A DNA stretch of 64,000 bases from Massilia antarctica. Lineage in GTDB: Bacteria > Pseudomonadota > Gammaproteobacteria > Burkholderiales > Burkholderiaceae_D. Shown here piece after piece: positions 49,304 through 56,527 of this stretch. The notes beneath the pieces are model-generated. The model searched no databases. It saw nothing but the letters and a program-made list of their open reading frames with translations, and had not been told where the DNA came from. The DNA lies in assembly GCF_015689335.1 (NCBI RefSeq), contig NZ_CP065053.1:2914001-2978000 (forward strand). Reading direction: 5' to 3'. A program made the position numbers and the translations under genes. Each line of letters begins with the position of its first letter. Within the stretch, counting starts at the first letter, position 1.

Positions 49304-49735
49304 ATGAACAAAGCTCTACGCGTTGGTTTTGCGGCGATTGCCGTGCTGTGCGCCGCCCACTCGCACGCCGCCTCGGTCGACATCAAGGGAAGCTGGGAGA
49401 TCGACATGGCTCCCATGCTCGAACAGGCCAAGAAAAATAACGCCCCGGCCGAACAGGTGGCGCAGCTCGAACGCCGCTTCCAGGGCAGCCAGATGGTGAT
49501 CGACGCCAAAACGATCACCTTGTCGCTGGCCGACAGCGCCGCCAAGCCGATGACCTATCAGTACAAGCTTGCCAAGCCCGCCAAGACCGCCCCGAACAAG
49601 GCCAACTGCGTCAGCCTGAGCATCGACGCCTTGCCCGCCCCGCTGGACTACTGCATCAACGATGGCGCCCTGTCCGTCATTGACCCCACCAGCGTGCTGG
49701 TATCGGTCTATCGCCGCAAACCGGCAATGAATTAA
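49304..49735 (+). CDS. Small secreted hypothetical protein
   Basis: 143 residues from ATG 49304 (AAGGAAAAC upstream; the frame is open much further upstream through non-coding-like sequence). Signal peptide MNKALRVGFAAIAVLCAAHSHA, then VDIKGSWEIDMAPMLEQAKK and a small probable beta-barrel or lipocalin-sized domain with a Cys pair (NCVSLSI, DYCINDG). Not assigned. A GCCCG/CGGGC hairpin follows the stop at about 49746-49760. Confidence 0.75.
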   Translation: MNKALRVGFAAIAVLCAAHSHAASVDIKGSWEIDMAPMLEQAKKNNAPAEQVAQLERRFQGSQMVIDAKTITLSLADSAAKPMTYQYKLAKPAKTAPNKANCVSLSIDALPAPLDYCINDGALSVIDPTSVLVSVYRRKPAMN

Positions 49736-49760
49736 AAGTAAGGAAGCCCGCGACACGGGC

Positions 49761-49812
49761 TTGACCTTTGTGATTACGCGTGTAATCATTCGCCATCGAT
49801 TACACGTGTAAT
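49761..49812 (+). promoter_or_regulatory. Promoter and twin BlaI-type operators of the blaI-M56 operon
   Basis: Two related palindromes: GATTACGCGTGTAATC at 49772-49787 (imperfect) and the perfect ATTACACGTGTAAT at 49799-49812, 26 bp centre to centre. TTGACC at 49761-49766 with TAATCA at 49783-49788 (16-bp spacing) forms a promoter whose -10 lies inside the first palindrome. BlaI/MecI dimers bind TACA/TGTA-type dyads, so autoregulation by the downstream repressor is the obvious reading. Confidence 0.78.
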
Positions 49813-49830
49813 TAATAAGGAGAGTGGCGC

Positions 49831-50217
49831 ATGGAACAACCAATGGGCGCGATCAGCGACGCCGAGTCGAAGGTCATGGAAGTGCTGTGGCGGGCCAACT
49901 GCGCGATGCCGGCCGACGACATCGTGGCCGCGCTCGTGAGCGGTCATCAGTGGCAGGAAGCGACGATCAAGTCGCTGCTCAACCGGCTGCTCAACAAGGG
50001 CGCGGTCAGCGCGCAGAAGGAGGGGCGCCGCTATCTGTACACGGCGGTGCTCAAGCGCGAGCACTGGCTCACCAGCGAAAGCACCGGCCTGCTCGATCGC
50101 CTGTTCGGCGGGCGCATCGCGCCGCTGGTGGCCCATTTCGGCCAGCACCGTAAGCTGAGCAAGACCGATATCGCCGATCTCAAACGCCTGATCGGAGAGC
50201 TCGACGATGATCAATAG
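49831..50217 (+). CDS. blaI: BlaI/MecI/CopY family transcriptional repressor
   Basis: 128 residues from ATG 49831 (AAGGAGAG upstream). The N-terminal winged helix shows ISDAESKVMEVLWRANCAMPADDIV and QEATIKSLLNRLLNKGAVSAQKEGRRYLY, the family DNA-binding pattern; the C-terminal helices mediate dimerisation. Two palindromic operators lie directly upstream. The gene overlaps an M56 peptidase gene by 11 bp, the standard BlaI-BlaR1 pairing in which the sensor triggers repressor cleavage. No beta-lactamase is in the window. Confidence 0.93.
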   Translation: MEQPMGAISDAESKVMEVLWRANCAMPADDIVAALVSGHQWQEATIKSLLNRLLNKGAVSAQKEGRRYLYTAVLKREHWLTSESTGLLDRLFGGRIAPLVAHFGQHRKLSKTDIADLKRLIGELDDDQ

Positions 50218-51442
50218 CCTGCCCCACCTGCTGCTGCGCCTGACCGTCTCGGGCAGCGTGGCCATCGCCATCGTGCTGCTGGCGCGCCGCCCGCTACGCC
50301 AGCACATCGATGCCGGCCTGGCTTACCAGGCCTGGCTGATCGTCCCGCTGGCCATGGTCGCCGCCGCCTTGCAGCCGCTGTTTGCCGCCCCGGTCAAGAC
50401 GCTGGTGCTGCGCCCTGTGTTGCAGGCATTCGGGCCGGCCGGCGCGCTGGCGGCCACCAGCGCCGCCGCTCAGGGTTCGACCGGCTGGCTGCTGCCGGTC
50501 TGGGCCTGCGGCGCGCTGGCCACCCTGGCCCTGTTCTGCCTGAGCCACCACGTCTTCGTGCGCAGCCTGGGAGCGCTGAGCGTGCGCGGCGGCGTCGCCT
50601 ACGCCGCCCATGCCGGCGCCGGCCCGGCCTTGCTCGGCTTGTGGCGCCAACGGATTGTGGTGCCGCGCGATTTCGACCAGCGCTACAGCGCCGCCGAGCA
50701 AGCCCTGATCATCGCCCACGAGCAGGTCCATGCGCAGCGCGCCGACGCCGTTGCGAACATCTTGCTGGCGCTGATCCAATGCGCCTTCTGGTTCAACCCC
50801 CTCGTGCACCTGGCCGCGTCGCGTTTTCGCTTCGACCAGGAACTGGCCTGCGATTCGGTCGTGATGCGGCGCCATCCATCCCAGCGCCGCACCTATGCCG
50901 GCGCCATGCTGAAAACCCAGGCCGGTGTGAGCCTCACGCCGTCCGTCTGCCACTGGCAATCCTGCCACCCACTCAAGGAGCGCATCATGCATCTGCAACA
51001 AACCTCATCCACCCCTTCGCGCCGCCTGGCTGGCCGCCTGCTGGTGACCGCGCTGGCCGCCGTCACCGCCTTCGGCGCCCTGGCCGCACGCGCCCAGACC
51101 ACGCCCGATTACGCGGTAGCCATGACCTTGCGCATGGATGGCGACCCTGCGCCGAAGGAGATGCGCATCCGCACGCCGGGGGACTTTTCGGTGCGCTCGT
51201 CGGCACGCTCGGGTGAAGTCGACAGCAGTTGGGATGGCGCTTTCTCGATTACCGCGGTCGGCAGCGACCAGGTGTCCATCCGCAGCAAAATCAGCCGGAA
51301 CGGCAAGCTGGTGAGCGAACCGGGCATCCTGATGCGCCTGGGCGCGAGCGGCGCGATGAAGATTGCCGGCGCCGACGGCCAGGGTGGCATGGCAGTCGAG
51401 TTGACTGTCACGCGCGAGGGGGAGAGCGTACCCGGCGCCTGA
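50207..51442 (+). CDS. BlaR1-like M56 sensor peptidase
   Basis: 411 residues from ATG 50207, overlapping blaI. Membrane helices (SGSVAIAIVLLARR, WLIVPLAMVAAALQPLF), the zinc motif HEQVH (His171, Glu172, His175) and FDQELACDSVVMRR with the third ligand. After a final helix (LAGRLLVTALAAVTAFGALAARA) comes a periplasmic beta-rich region of about 120 residues in place of a penicillin-binding domain. The signal sensed is therefore probably not a beta-lactam directly. Confidence 0.9.
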   Translation: MINSLPHLLLRLTVSGSVAIAIVLLARRPLRQHIDAGLAYQAWLIVPLAMVAAALQPLFAAPVKTLVLRPVLQAFGPAGALAATSAAAQGSTGWLLPVWACGALATLALFCLSHHVFVRSLGALSVRGGVAYAAHAGAGPALLGLWRQRIVVPRDFDQRYSAAEQALIIAHEQVHAQRADAVANILLALIQCAFWFNPLVHLAASRFRFDQELACDSVVMRRHPSQRRTYAGAMLKTQAGVSLTPSVCHWQSCHPLKERIMHLQQTSSTPSRRLAGRLLVTALAAVTAFGALAARAQTTPDYAVAMTLRMDGDPAPKEMRIRTPGDFSVRSSARSGEVDSSWDGAFSITAVGSDQVSIRSKISRNGKLVSEPGILMRLGASGAMKIAGADGQGGMAVELTVTREGESVPGA

Positions 51443-51504
51443 CCAGGGCCGTTCGCCAGCGAACACGCCGCCGCCCGGCGGCGTCGCGCCGGTATAATCA
51501 CGGG

Positions 51505-53817
51505 ATGCAAAATCTCCTCCATAACCTCAATCCCGAACAACTCGCCGCCGTCACCCTGCCAGCGCAGAGCGCCCTGATCCTGGCGGGCGCCGGCTCCGGC
51601 AAAACGCGCGTGCTGACGACCCGCATCGCCTGGCTGATCCAGACCGGCCAGGTGTCGCCGTCCGGGATCATGGCGGTGACGTTTACCAACAAGGCGGCGA
51701 AGGAAATGCTGACCCGCCTGTCGGCCATGCTGCCGGTAAGCACGCGCGGCATGTGGATCGGCACCTTCCACGGCCTGTGCAACCGCTTCCTGCGCACCCA
51801 TTACCGCGATTGCGCGCTGCCGCAAACCTTCCAGATTCTCGATTCCCAGGATCAGCTGTCGATGATCAAGCGTTTGCTGAAAGCGAACAATATCGATGAC
51901 GAGAAGTATCCGCCCAAGAATCTGATGTATTTCATCAACAACGCCAAGGACCAGGGCTTGCGCGCCAACCGGGTCGAGGCGCACGACCCGATCGAACGCA
52001 AGATGGTCGAGTTGTACGAACTGTACGACAACCAGTGCCAGCGCGAAGGCGTGGTCGACTTCGCCGAATTGCTGCTGCGCGCCTACGAACTGCTAGAACG
52101 CAACCAGCCGCTGCGCGAGCATTACCAGGCCCGCTTCAAGCATATCCTGGTCGACGAGTTCCAGGATACCAATGACTTGCAATACAACTTGCTCAAGCTG
52201 CTGGCGGGGCATGGCCAGCAGGTGGCCGGCGCCCTGTTCGCCGTGGGCGACGACGACCAGAGCATTTACGCCTTCCGCGGCGCCAATGTCGGCAATATGA
52301 GCGCCTTCGAGCGCGAATTCCGGGTCGAGAACCTGATCAAGCTGGAGCAGAACTACCGCTCTCACGGCCACATCCTCGACAGCGCCAACCACCTGATCGC
52401 CAACAACAGCAAGCGCCTGGGCAAGAACCTGCGCACCGATGCCGGCCACGGCGAGCCGGTGCGCATCTACGAAGCCTCGTCCGACCTGGAAGAGGCGCAG
52501 TGGATCATCGAAGAAGCCAAGAGCCTGATGGCTGAAGGTGCGCTGCGCCGCGAGATCGCGATCCTGTACCGCTCCAATGCGCAATCGCGCGTGATCGAGC
52601 ATGCCCTGTTCGCGGCCGGCCTGCCGTACACCGTCTACGGCGGCCAGCGCTACTTCCAGCGCGCCGAGGTCAAGCACGCCATCGCCTACCTGCAGCTGAT
52701 GGACAATCCGCATAACGATTCGGCGTTTTTGCGCGTGGTGAATTTCCCCACGCGCGGCATCGGCATGCGTTCGATCGAAGCGCTGCAGGCGGCCGCCGAG
52801 CAGTACGGCATTTCGCTGTACGCGGCGGTGCCTTACGTGGCGGGCAAGTCCGGTTCCTCGCTGAACAGCTTCGTGAAACTGGTCGAAGGGGCCCGCTTCG
52901 AGACACAGCAACTGGCGCTGCCCGAAACGGTGCGCCTGGTGCTCGAAGCGAGCGGCCTGCTGCAGCACTACCAGAACGAAAAAGAAGGCGCCGACCGCAT
53001 CGAGAACCTGGAACAGATGGTCAATGCGGCCACCCAGTTCGTCCAGGAAGAAGGCTTCGGCCAGGGCGCCCCGGCCTACATGGGACCGAAGGCGCAGGCC
53101 AGCGCGGGCGAGCTGATTCTCGATGGCGACGGCACCGAGATCATCGACGCCGACATCCCGCTCAACACCATCATGTCGCCGCTGTCGGCGTTTCTGTCGC
53201 ACGCCTCGCTCGAAGCGGGCGACGCCCAGGCCCAGGCTGGGCAGGATGCGCTGCAACTGATGACGGTGCACTCGGCCAAGGGACTCGAATTCGACGCCGT
53301 GTTCATCACCGGACTGGAAGAAGGCTTGTTCCCGCACGAGAGCAGCTCGCGCGAGATGGATGGCGTCGATGAAGAACGGCGCCTGATGTACGTGGCCATC
53401 ACGCGCGCGCGCAAGCGCCTGTACATGAGCTTCACGCAAACGCGCATGCTGCACGGCCAGACCCGCTACAACATGAAATCGCGCTTCTTCGACGAGCTGC
53501 CGGAAGACGCGCTCAAGTGGATTTCGCCGCGCGTGCAGTCGCACTGGTTCGGGAACAAAAAATCGGCCTGGGATGACGCCAAGTTCAGCAGCGGCGGTTC
53601 GGACAACAAGATCGCCCAGCAGATCGCGCAGAAAGCGGCCAGCGGCGGGCCCGGATGGCGCATCGGCGAATCGGTGGAACACGCCAAGTTCGGCGAAGGG
53701 GTGATTGTCAATATCGAAGGCGGCGGCAGCAATGCGCGCGCCCAGATCAATTTCGGCAAGGCCGGCATGAAAGTGCTCGACCTGTCGGTCGCCAAGCTCG
53801 AAAGAGTGGCGCGATAA
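51505..53817 (+). CDS. uvrD: UvrD/PcrA-type superfamily I DNA helicase
   Basis: 770 residues from ATG 51505 (MQNLLHNLNPEQLAAVTLPA). 3'-5' helicase of repair and replication: Q-motif LNPEQ, Walker A LAGAGSGKTRVL, motif Ia VTFTNKAAKEM, Walker B ILVDEFQDTN, motif III VGDDDQSIYAFRGA, motif IV RSNAQSR, motif V TVHSAKGLEF and motif VI VAITRARKRLYM. The C-terminus ends in the PcrA/UvrD-like HAKFGEGVIV Tudor module. TATAAT at 51493-51498 lies only six bases before the ATG, suggesting a leaderless transcript. Confidence 0.95.
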   Translation: MQNLLHNLNPEQLAAVTLPAQSALILAGAGSGKTRVLTTRIAWLIQTGQVSPSGIMAVTFTNKAAKEMLTRLSAMLPVSTRGMWIGTFHGLCNRFLRTHYRDCALPQTFQILDSQDQLSMIKRLLKANNIDDEKYPPKNLMYFINNAKDQGLRANRVEAHDPIERKMVELYELYDNQCQREGVVDFAELLLRAYELLERNQPLREHYQARFKHILVDEFQDTNDLQYNLLKLLAGHGQQVAGALFAVGDDDQSIYAFRGANVGNMSAFEREFRVENLIKLEQNYRSHGHILDSANHLIANNSKRLGKNLRTDAGHGEPVRIYEASSDLEEAQWIIEEAKSLMAEGALRREIAILYRSNAQSRVIEHALFAAGLPYTVYGGQRYFQRAEVKHAIAYLQLMDNPHNDSAFLRVVNFPTRGIGMRSIEALQAAAEQYGISLYAAVPYVAGKSGSSLNSFVKLVEGARFETQQLALPETVRLVLEASGLLQHYQNEKEGADRIENLEQMVNAATQFVQEEGFGQGAPAYMGPKAQASAGELILDGDGTEIIDADIPLNTIMSPLSAFLSHASLEAGDAQAQAGQDALQLMTVHSAKGLEFDAVFITGLEEGLFPHESSSREMDGVDEERRLMYVAITRARKRLYMSFTQTRMLHGQTRYNMKSRFFDELPEDALKWISPRVQSHWFGNKKSAWDDAKFSSGGSDNKIAQQIAQKAASGGPGWRIGESVEHAKFGEGVIVNIEGGGSNARAQINFGKAGMKVLDLSVAKLERVAR

Positions 53818-53856
53818 ATTGATGGCGGGCGGGCTAGCGCCCGTCCGCTGGCCTGG

Positions 53857-54630
53857 CTACCTGAGCGCCGCGTCGGTCGGCAGCAGCGACGGGTCGCCGA
53901 AGATTTGCCGGTAGCTGCAAAAAATCGCGCACTGCAGCAGCAGCACGAACTGCAGCATCAGCCAGATGACGGCAATCCGTCCGCCCTGGCTGTCGCCGAG
54001 CAGCAGCATGACCGCGATCGCGCTGCCGAAAAACATGGCGCTCCACGCCAGCAGCATCACCATGAATGGACGGATCGCCCCGATGATGCCGAAGACGCTG
54101 TAAAAGGTCGCCTTGCCCGGTGACATCTGCTGCCAGTAAGTCAGCGCCGGCGCAAAGCACAGCGCCAGCAGCGCCAGGCTTTGCAACAAGCCCGTCAGCA
54201 GCACCGCCTGCATGTCGGCCGTGCTGATTTTCAGGTTGGCGCGCTCGGCCAGCGGCATGCTCATCTGCTTGATGAATTCGGGCGACACCATCAGCGCCAG
54301 CAGCACGCCGAGCAGGATCGACAAGGCCAGGTAAATCAGGCCCAGCTTGCACAGGCGGCGCAAGGCCGGCTGGCGCATTCCCGTCAGCAGCACGGCGGGG
54401 GTGACCGGCTGGTCTTGCGCGATCAGCTTGCAGGCTTGCAGGATCGCCACGCTGAACGAGGGCACCAGCACCATCGTGATCATTTGCCCGAGCAGGGGAA
54501 TCGCGCTCAAGGCCAGGCTGAACAGCAGGGTGGCGAACAGCAGCATCGTGAGGATCGCCGGCTGCTTGCGGAACAGGATGAAGCCCTGCTTGATCCAGAG
54601 CCATCCGGTGATGGCGGGAAGGCGGCTCAT
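53857..54630 (-). CDS. BPSS1780 family membrane protein
   Basis: 257 residues. Family-type start [19 protein letters not shown], followed by six hydrophobic segments ([58 protein letters not shown] and others) and the C-terminal YRQIFGDPS. Function unknown. The ATG overlaps the thrB stop (ATGA). A GGGCG/CGCCC hairpin (about 53828-53844) lies between it and the convergent uvrD. Confidence 0.85.
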   Translation of the reverse strand: MSRLPAITGWLWIKQGFILFRKQPAILTMLLFATLLFSLALSAIPLLGQMITMVLVPSFSVAILQACKLIAQDQPVTPAVLLTGMRQPALRRLCKLGLIYLALSILLGVLLALMVSPEFIKQMSMPLAERANLKISTADMQAVLLTGLLQSLALLALCFAPALTYWQQMSPGKATFYSVFGIIGAIRPFMVMLLAWSAMFFGSAIAVMLLLGDSQGGRIAVIWLMLQFVLLLQCAIFCSYRQIFGDPSLLPTDAALR

Positions 54631-55586
54631 GCGAACAATTCCGGGGCCGGGGTAGCGATGCGCTCGCGCAGGATGCGTTCGAAATGGGTCGGATCGTGCG
54701 GGGTCAGTATTTCGGCTTCGCGCGGCAGGTAGAGGTCGTACAGGCGCGAGAGCCAGAAGCGCAGCGCGGCGGCGCGCAGCATGGGCTGCCAGGCAGCCTG
54801 CTCGTCGGCCGTGTACGGACGCAGCGCGTGGTAGGCGTCGAGCAGGGCGCGCACGCGGGCACTATCGAGCACGCCGGTATCGAGGTCGATGCACCAATCG
54901 TTGACGGTGACGGCCACGTCGAACAGCCAGGTGTCGCAGCCGGCGAAATAGAAATCGAAAAAGCCGGTCAGGCGCTCGCCGACGAACATCACATTATTGC
55001 GGAACAGGTCAGCGTGGACCGGTCCGCGCGCGAGCCGGTGGTAATGATCGCATGCCGCGAAGGCGCTCTGGAAATGCATTTCGGCGCGCAGCAGGTGGGC
55101 ATTGCGCTCGTCGAGGAAAGGCAATACCAGCGGCGTGGTCTCGTTCCACCAGTCCAGGCCGCGCAGATTCGGCTGCTGAAGTGGAAAGTCGCGCGCGGCC
55201 AGATGCATCTTCGCGAGCATCGCGCCGACGGCGGCGCAATGGACCGGCTGCGGCGCCATTTGCGACGCGCCTTCGAGTTTGCTGACGATGGCGGCCGGCT
55301 TGCCGTGCAGCGGCACCACCAGCTCGCCCGACTCGTCCGGCACCGGGGCCGGCACCAGCACGCCGCGCTCGGCCAGATGGCGCATCAGCTGCAGATAAAA
55401 CGGCAACTGCGCGAAACTGAGGTTCTCGAAAATGGTCAGCACGTACTCGCCGCGCGCCGTATCGATGAAGAAATTGCTGTTTTCGATGCCGGAACTGATC
55501 CCTTTGATGGCGATGGCATTTCCTAATGGAAATTTCTTCAACAACAAGGTGAGGTCATCCAGGCTGACCGCGGTAAAAACTGCCAT
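54627..55586 (-). CDS. thrB: Homoserine kinase (ThrB type 2, APH-fold)
   Basis: 319 residues from ATG 55586 ([12 protein letters not shown]). This is the aminoglycoside-phosphotransferase-fold homoserine kinase of pseudomonads and beta-proteobacteria. It shows [22 protein letters not shown], the catalytic loop [14 protein letters not shown] (His, Asp, Asn) and the metal-binding [18 protein letters not shown]. It phosphorylates homoserine on the way to threonine. Likely operon DUF2782-thrB-BPSS1780, with the last pair coupled. Confidence 0.94.
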   Translation of the reverse strand: MAVFTAVSLDDLTLLLKKFPLGNAIAIKGISSGIENSNFFIDTARGEYVLTIFENLSFAQLPFYLQLMRHLAERGVLVPAPVPDESGELVVPLHGKPAAIVSKLEGASQMAPQPVHCAAVGAMLAKMHLAARDFPLQQPNLRGLDWWNETTPLVLPFLDERNAHLLRAEMHFQSAFAACDHYHRLARGPVHADLFRNNVMFVGERLTGFFDFYFAGCDTWLFDVAVTVNDWCIDLDTGVLDSARVRALLDAYHALRPYTADEQAAWQPMLRAAALRFWLSRLYDLYLPREAEILTPHDPTHFERILRERIATPAPELFA

Positions 55587-55664
55587 GTGCAAGCGAAGGG
55601 TAAGGTGAGTCGGTCGATATCGGAACGCGCGCGCAAGGGGATGCGCGCGGGCGGATGGGGCGGT

Positions 55665-56093
55665 TTACTTGGCTGGAGCGGGCGGTGGGGGCACCGGTGC
55701 CGTCTCTTTGTCGGCGGCGGCCTCGCTGGCGGCTTTCTTCTTCTTGTTCAGGTCGAATTCCCCGACCGTCCATTGCGGCGCGCGCAGGGTCGAGCCGCTG
55801 GCGTCGCCGCTCGAACTGCCGCCGGCGGGATTGCTGCCCTTCATCGTATAGCTGCTCTTGCCGGTTTTGACCTTGACTTCCGTGGTGCGGCCGCCCTCGC
55901 GTTTTTCGGTGATCTTCGGCTCGTTCGCGCGCGGCGCGGGGGCTGCGGGAGTGACAGGCGCCAAGTTGCTGTCGTCGAGGCGTTCGAGCTTGGGCGGGGC
56001 GTCGCTCGGCTTGGATTGCTGGGCGCCGGCCAGGTTCGCGTGGGCCAGCAGGCACAGAGCCAGGATACGGAAGAGAGAAGAAGTGCGCAGCAT
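55665..56093 (-). CDS. DUF2782 domain-containing secreted protein
   Basis: 142 residues. Signal peptide MLRTSSLFRILALCLLAHANLAGA, then the DUF2782 core PPKLERLDDSN and EPKITEKREGGRTTEVKVKTGKS..., and a Pro/Ala-rich tail. Unknown function. It sits between polA (divergent) and thrB, as in related betaproteobacteria. Intergenic bases 56094-56527 upstream carry the repeat elements described separately. Confidence 0.85.
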   Translation of the reverse strand: MLRTSSLFRILALCLLAHANLAGAQQSKPSDAPPKLERLDDSNLAPVTPAAPAPRANEPKITEKREGGRTTEVKVKTGKSSYTMKGSNPAGGSSSGDASGSTLRAPQWTVGEFDLNKKKKAASEAAADKETAPVPPPPAPAK

Positions 56094-56207
56094 GATAGGG
56101 TCGCCTTATGATCGTGTGAACCATTGTAACAAACCCCCGCCCTGCCTGTGAAAACACATCGTCCAAGCCATCGCGATTCCTACCGCCCGCCTCCACCTCC
56201 TACAACC

Positions 56208-56370
56208 GGGGTCAGACCTCTGATTAGCAACAAATGCCTCTGAACATTGCAAAACCGAGCAAAACCCAGGAAAGCACGTGGTTTTGCAAGGAATCGGCGC
56301 CAAAAGTTTCCCAAGCGGGGTCAGACCTCGGTTGGGAAACGCAAAAATTGCTAATCAGAGGTCAGACCCC
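56208..56370. mobile_element. MITE-like element, divergent copy (163 bp)
   Basis: Begins GGGGTCAGACCTCTGATTAG and ends with TTGCTAATCAGAGGTCAGAC plus CCC, so its inverted ends are those of the elements at 2501 and 2772 with a single base difference, but the interior is unrelated to them. The interior includes CACGTGGTTTTGCA and an inner GGGGTCAGACCTCGGTTGGG. No ORF. It lies between the divergent DUF2782 and polA genes. Confidence 0.65.
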
Positions 56371-56416
56371 GGTTAGGAAACGCAAAAATTGCTAATCAGA
56401 GGTCAGACCCCGGTTA
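56335..56416. repeat. Two 41-bp tandem units at the right end of the element
   Basis: GGAAACGCAAAAATTGCTAA...CCCCGGTTA is repeated with a 41-bp period (56335-56375 and 56376-56416), both ending with the element terminus GAGGTCAGACCCC. The same CGGTTAGGAAA junction occurs at 3111-3121. Confidence 0.88.
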
Positions 56417-56527
56417 GGGGAGAGATTTACAGGCGCTTCGCGCTTCGGGCCAGCCGCGCTTTCTGCGATAATGACCGGTACGCTGCCGCGCCCGCTCCTG
56501 TCCCGGCTCAACCTCATTTTTGGCACT

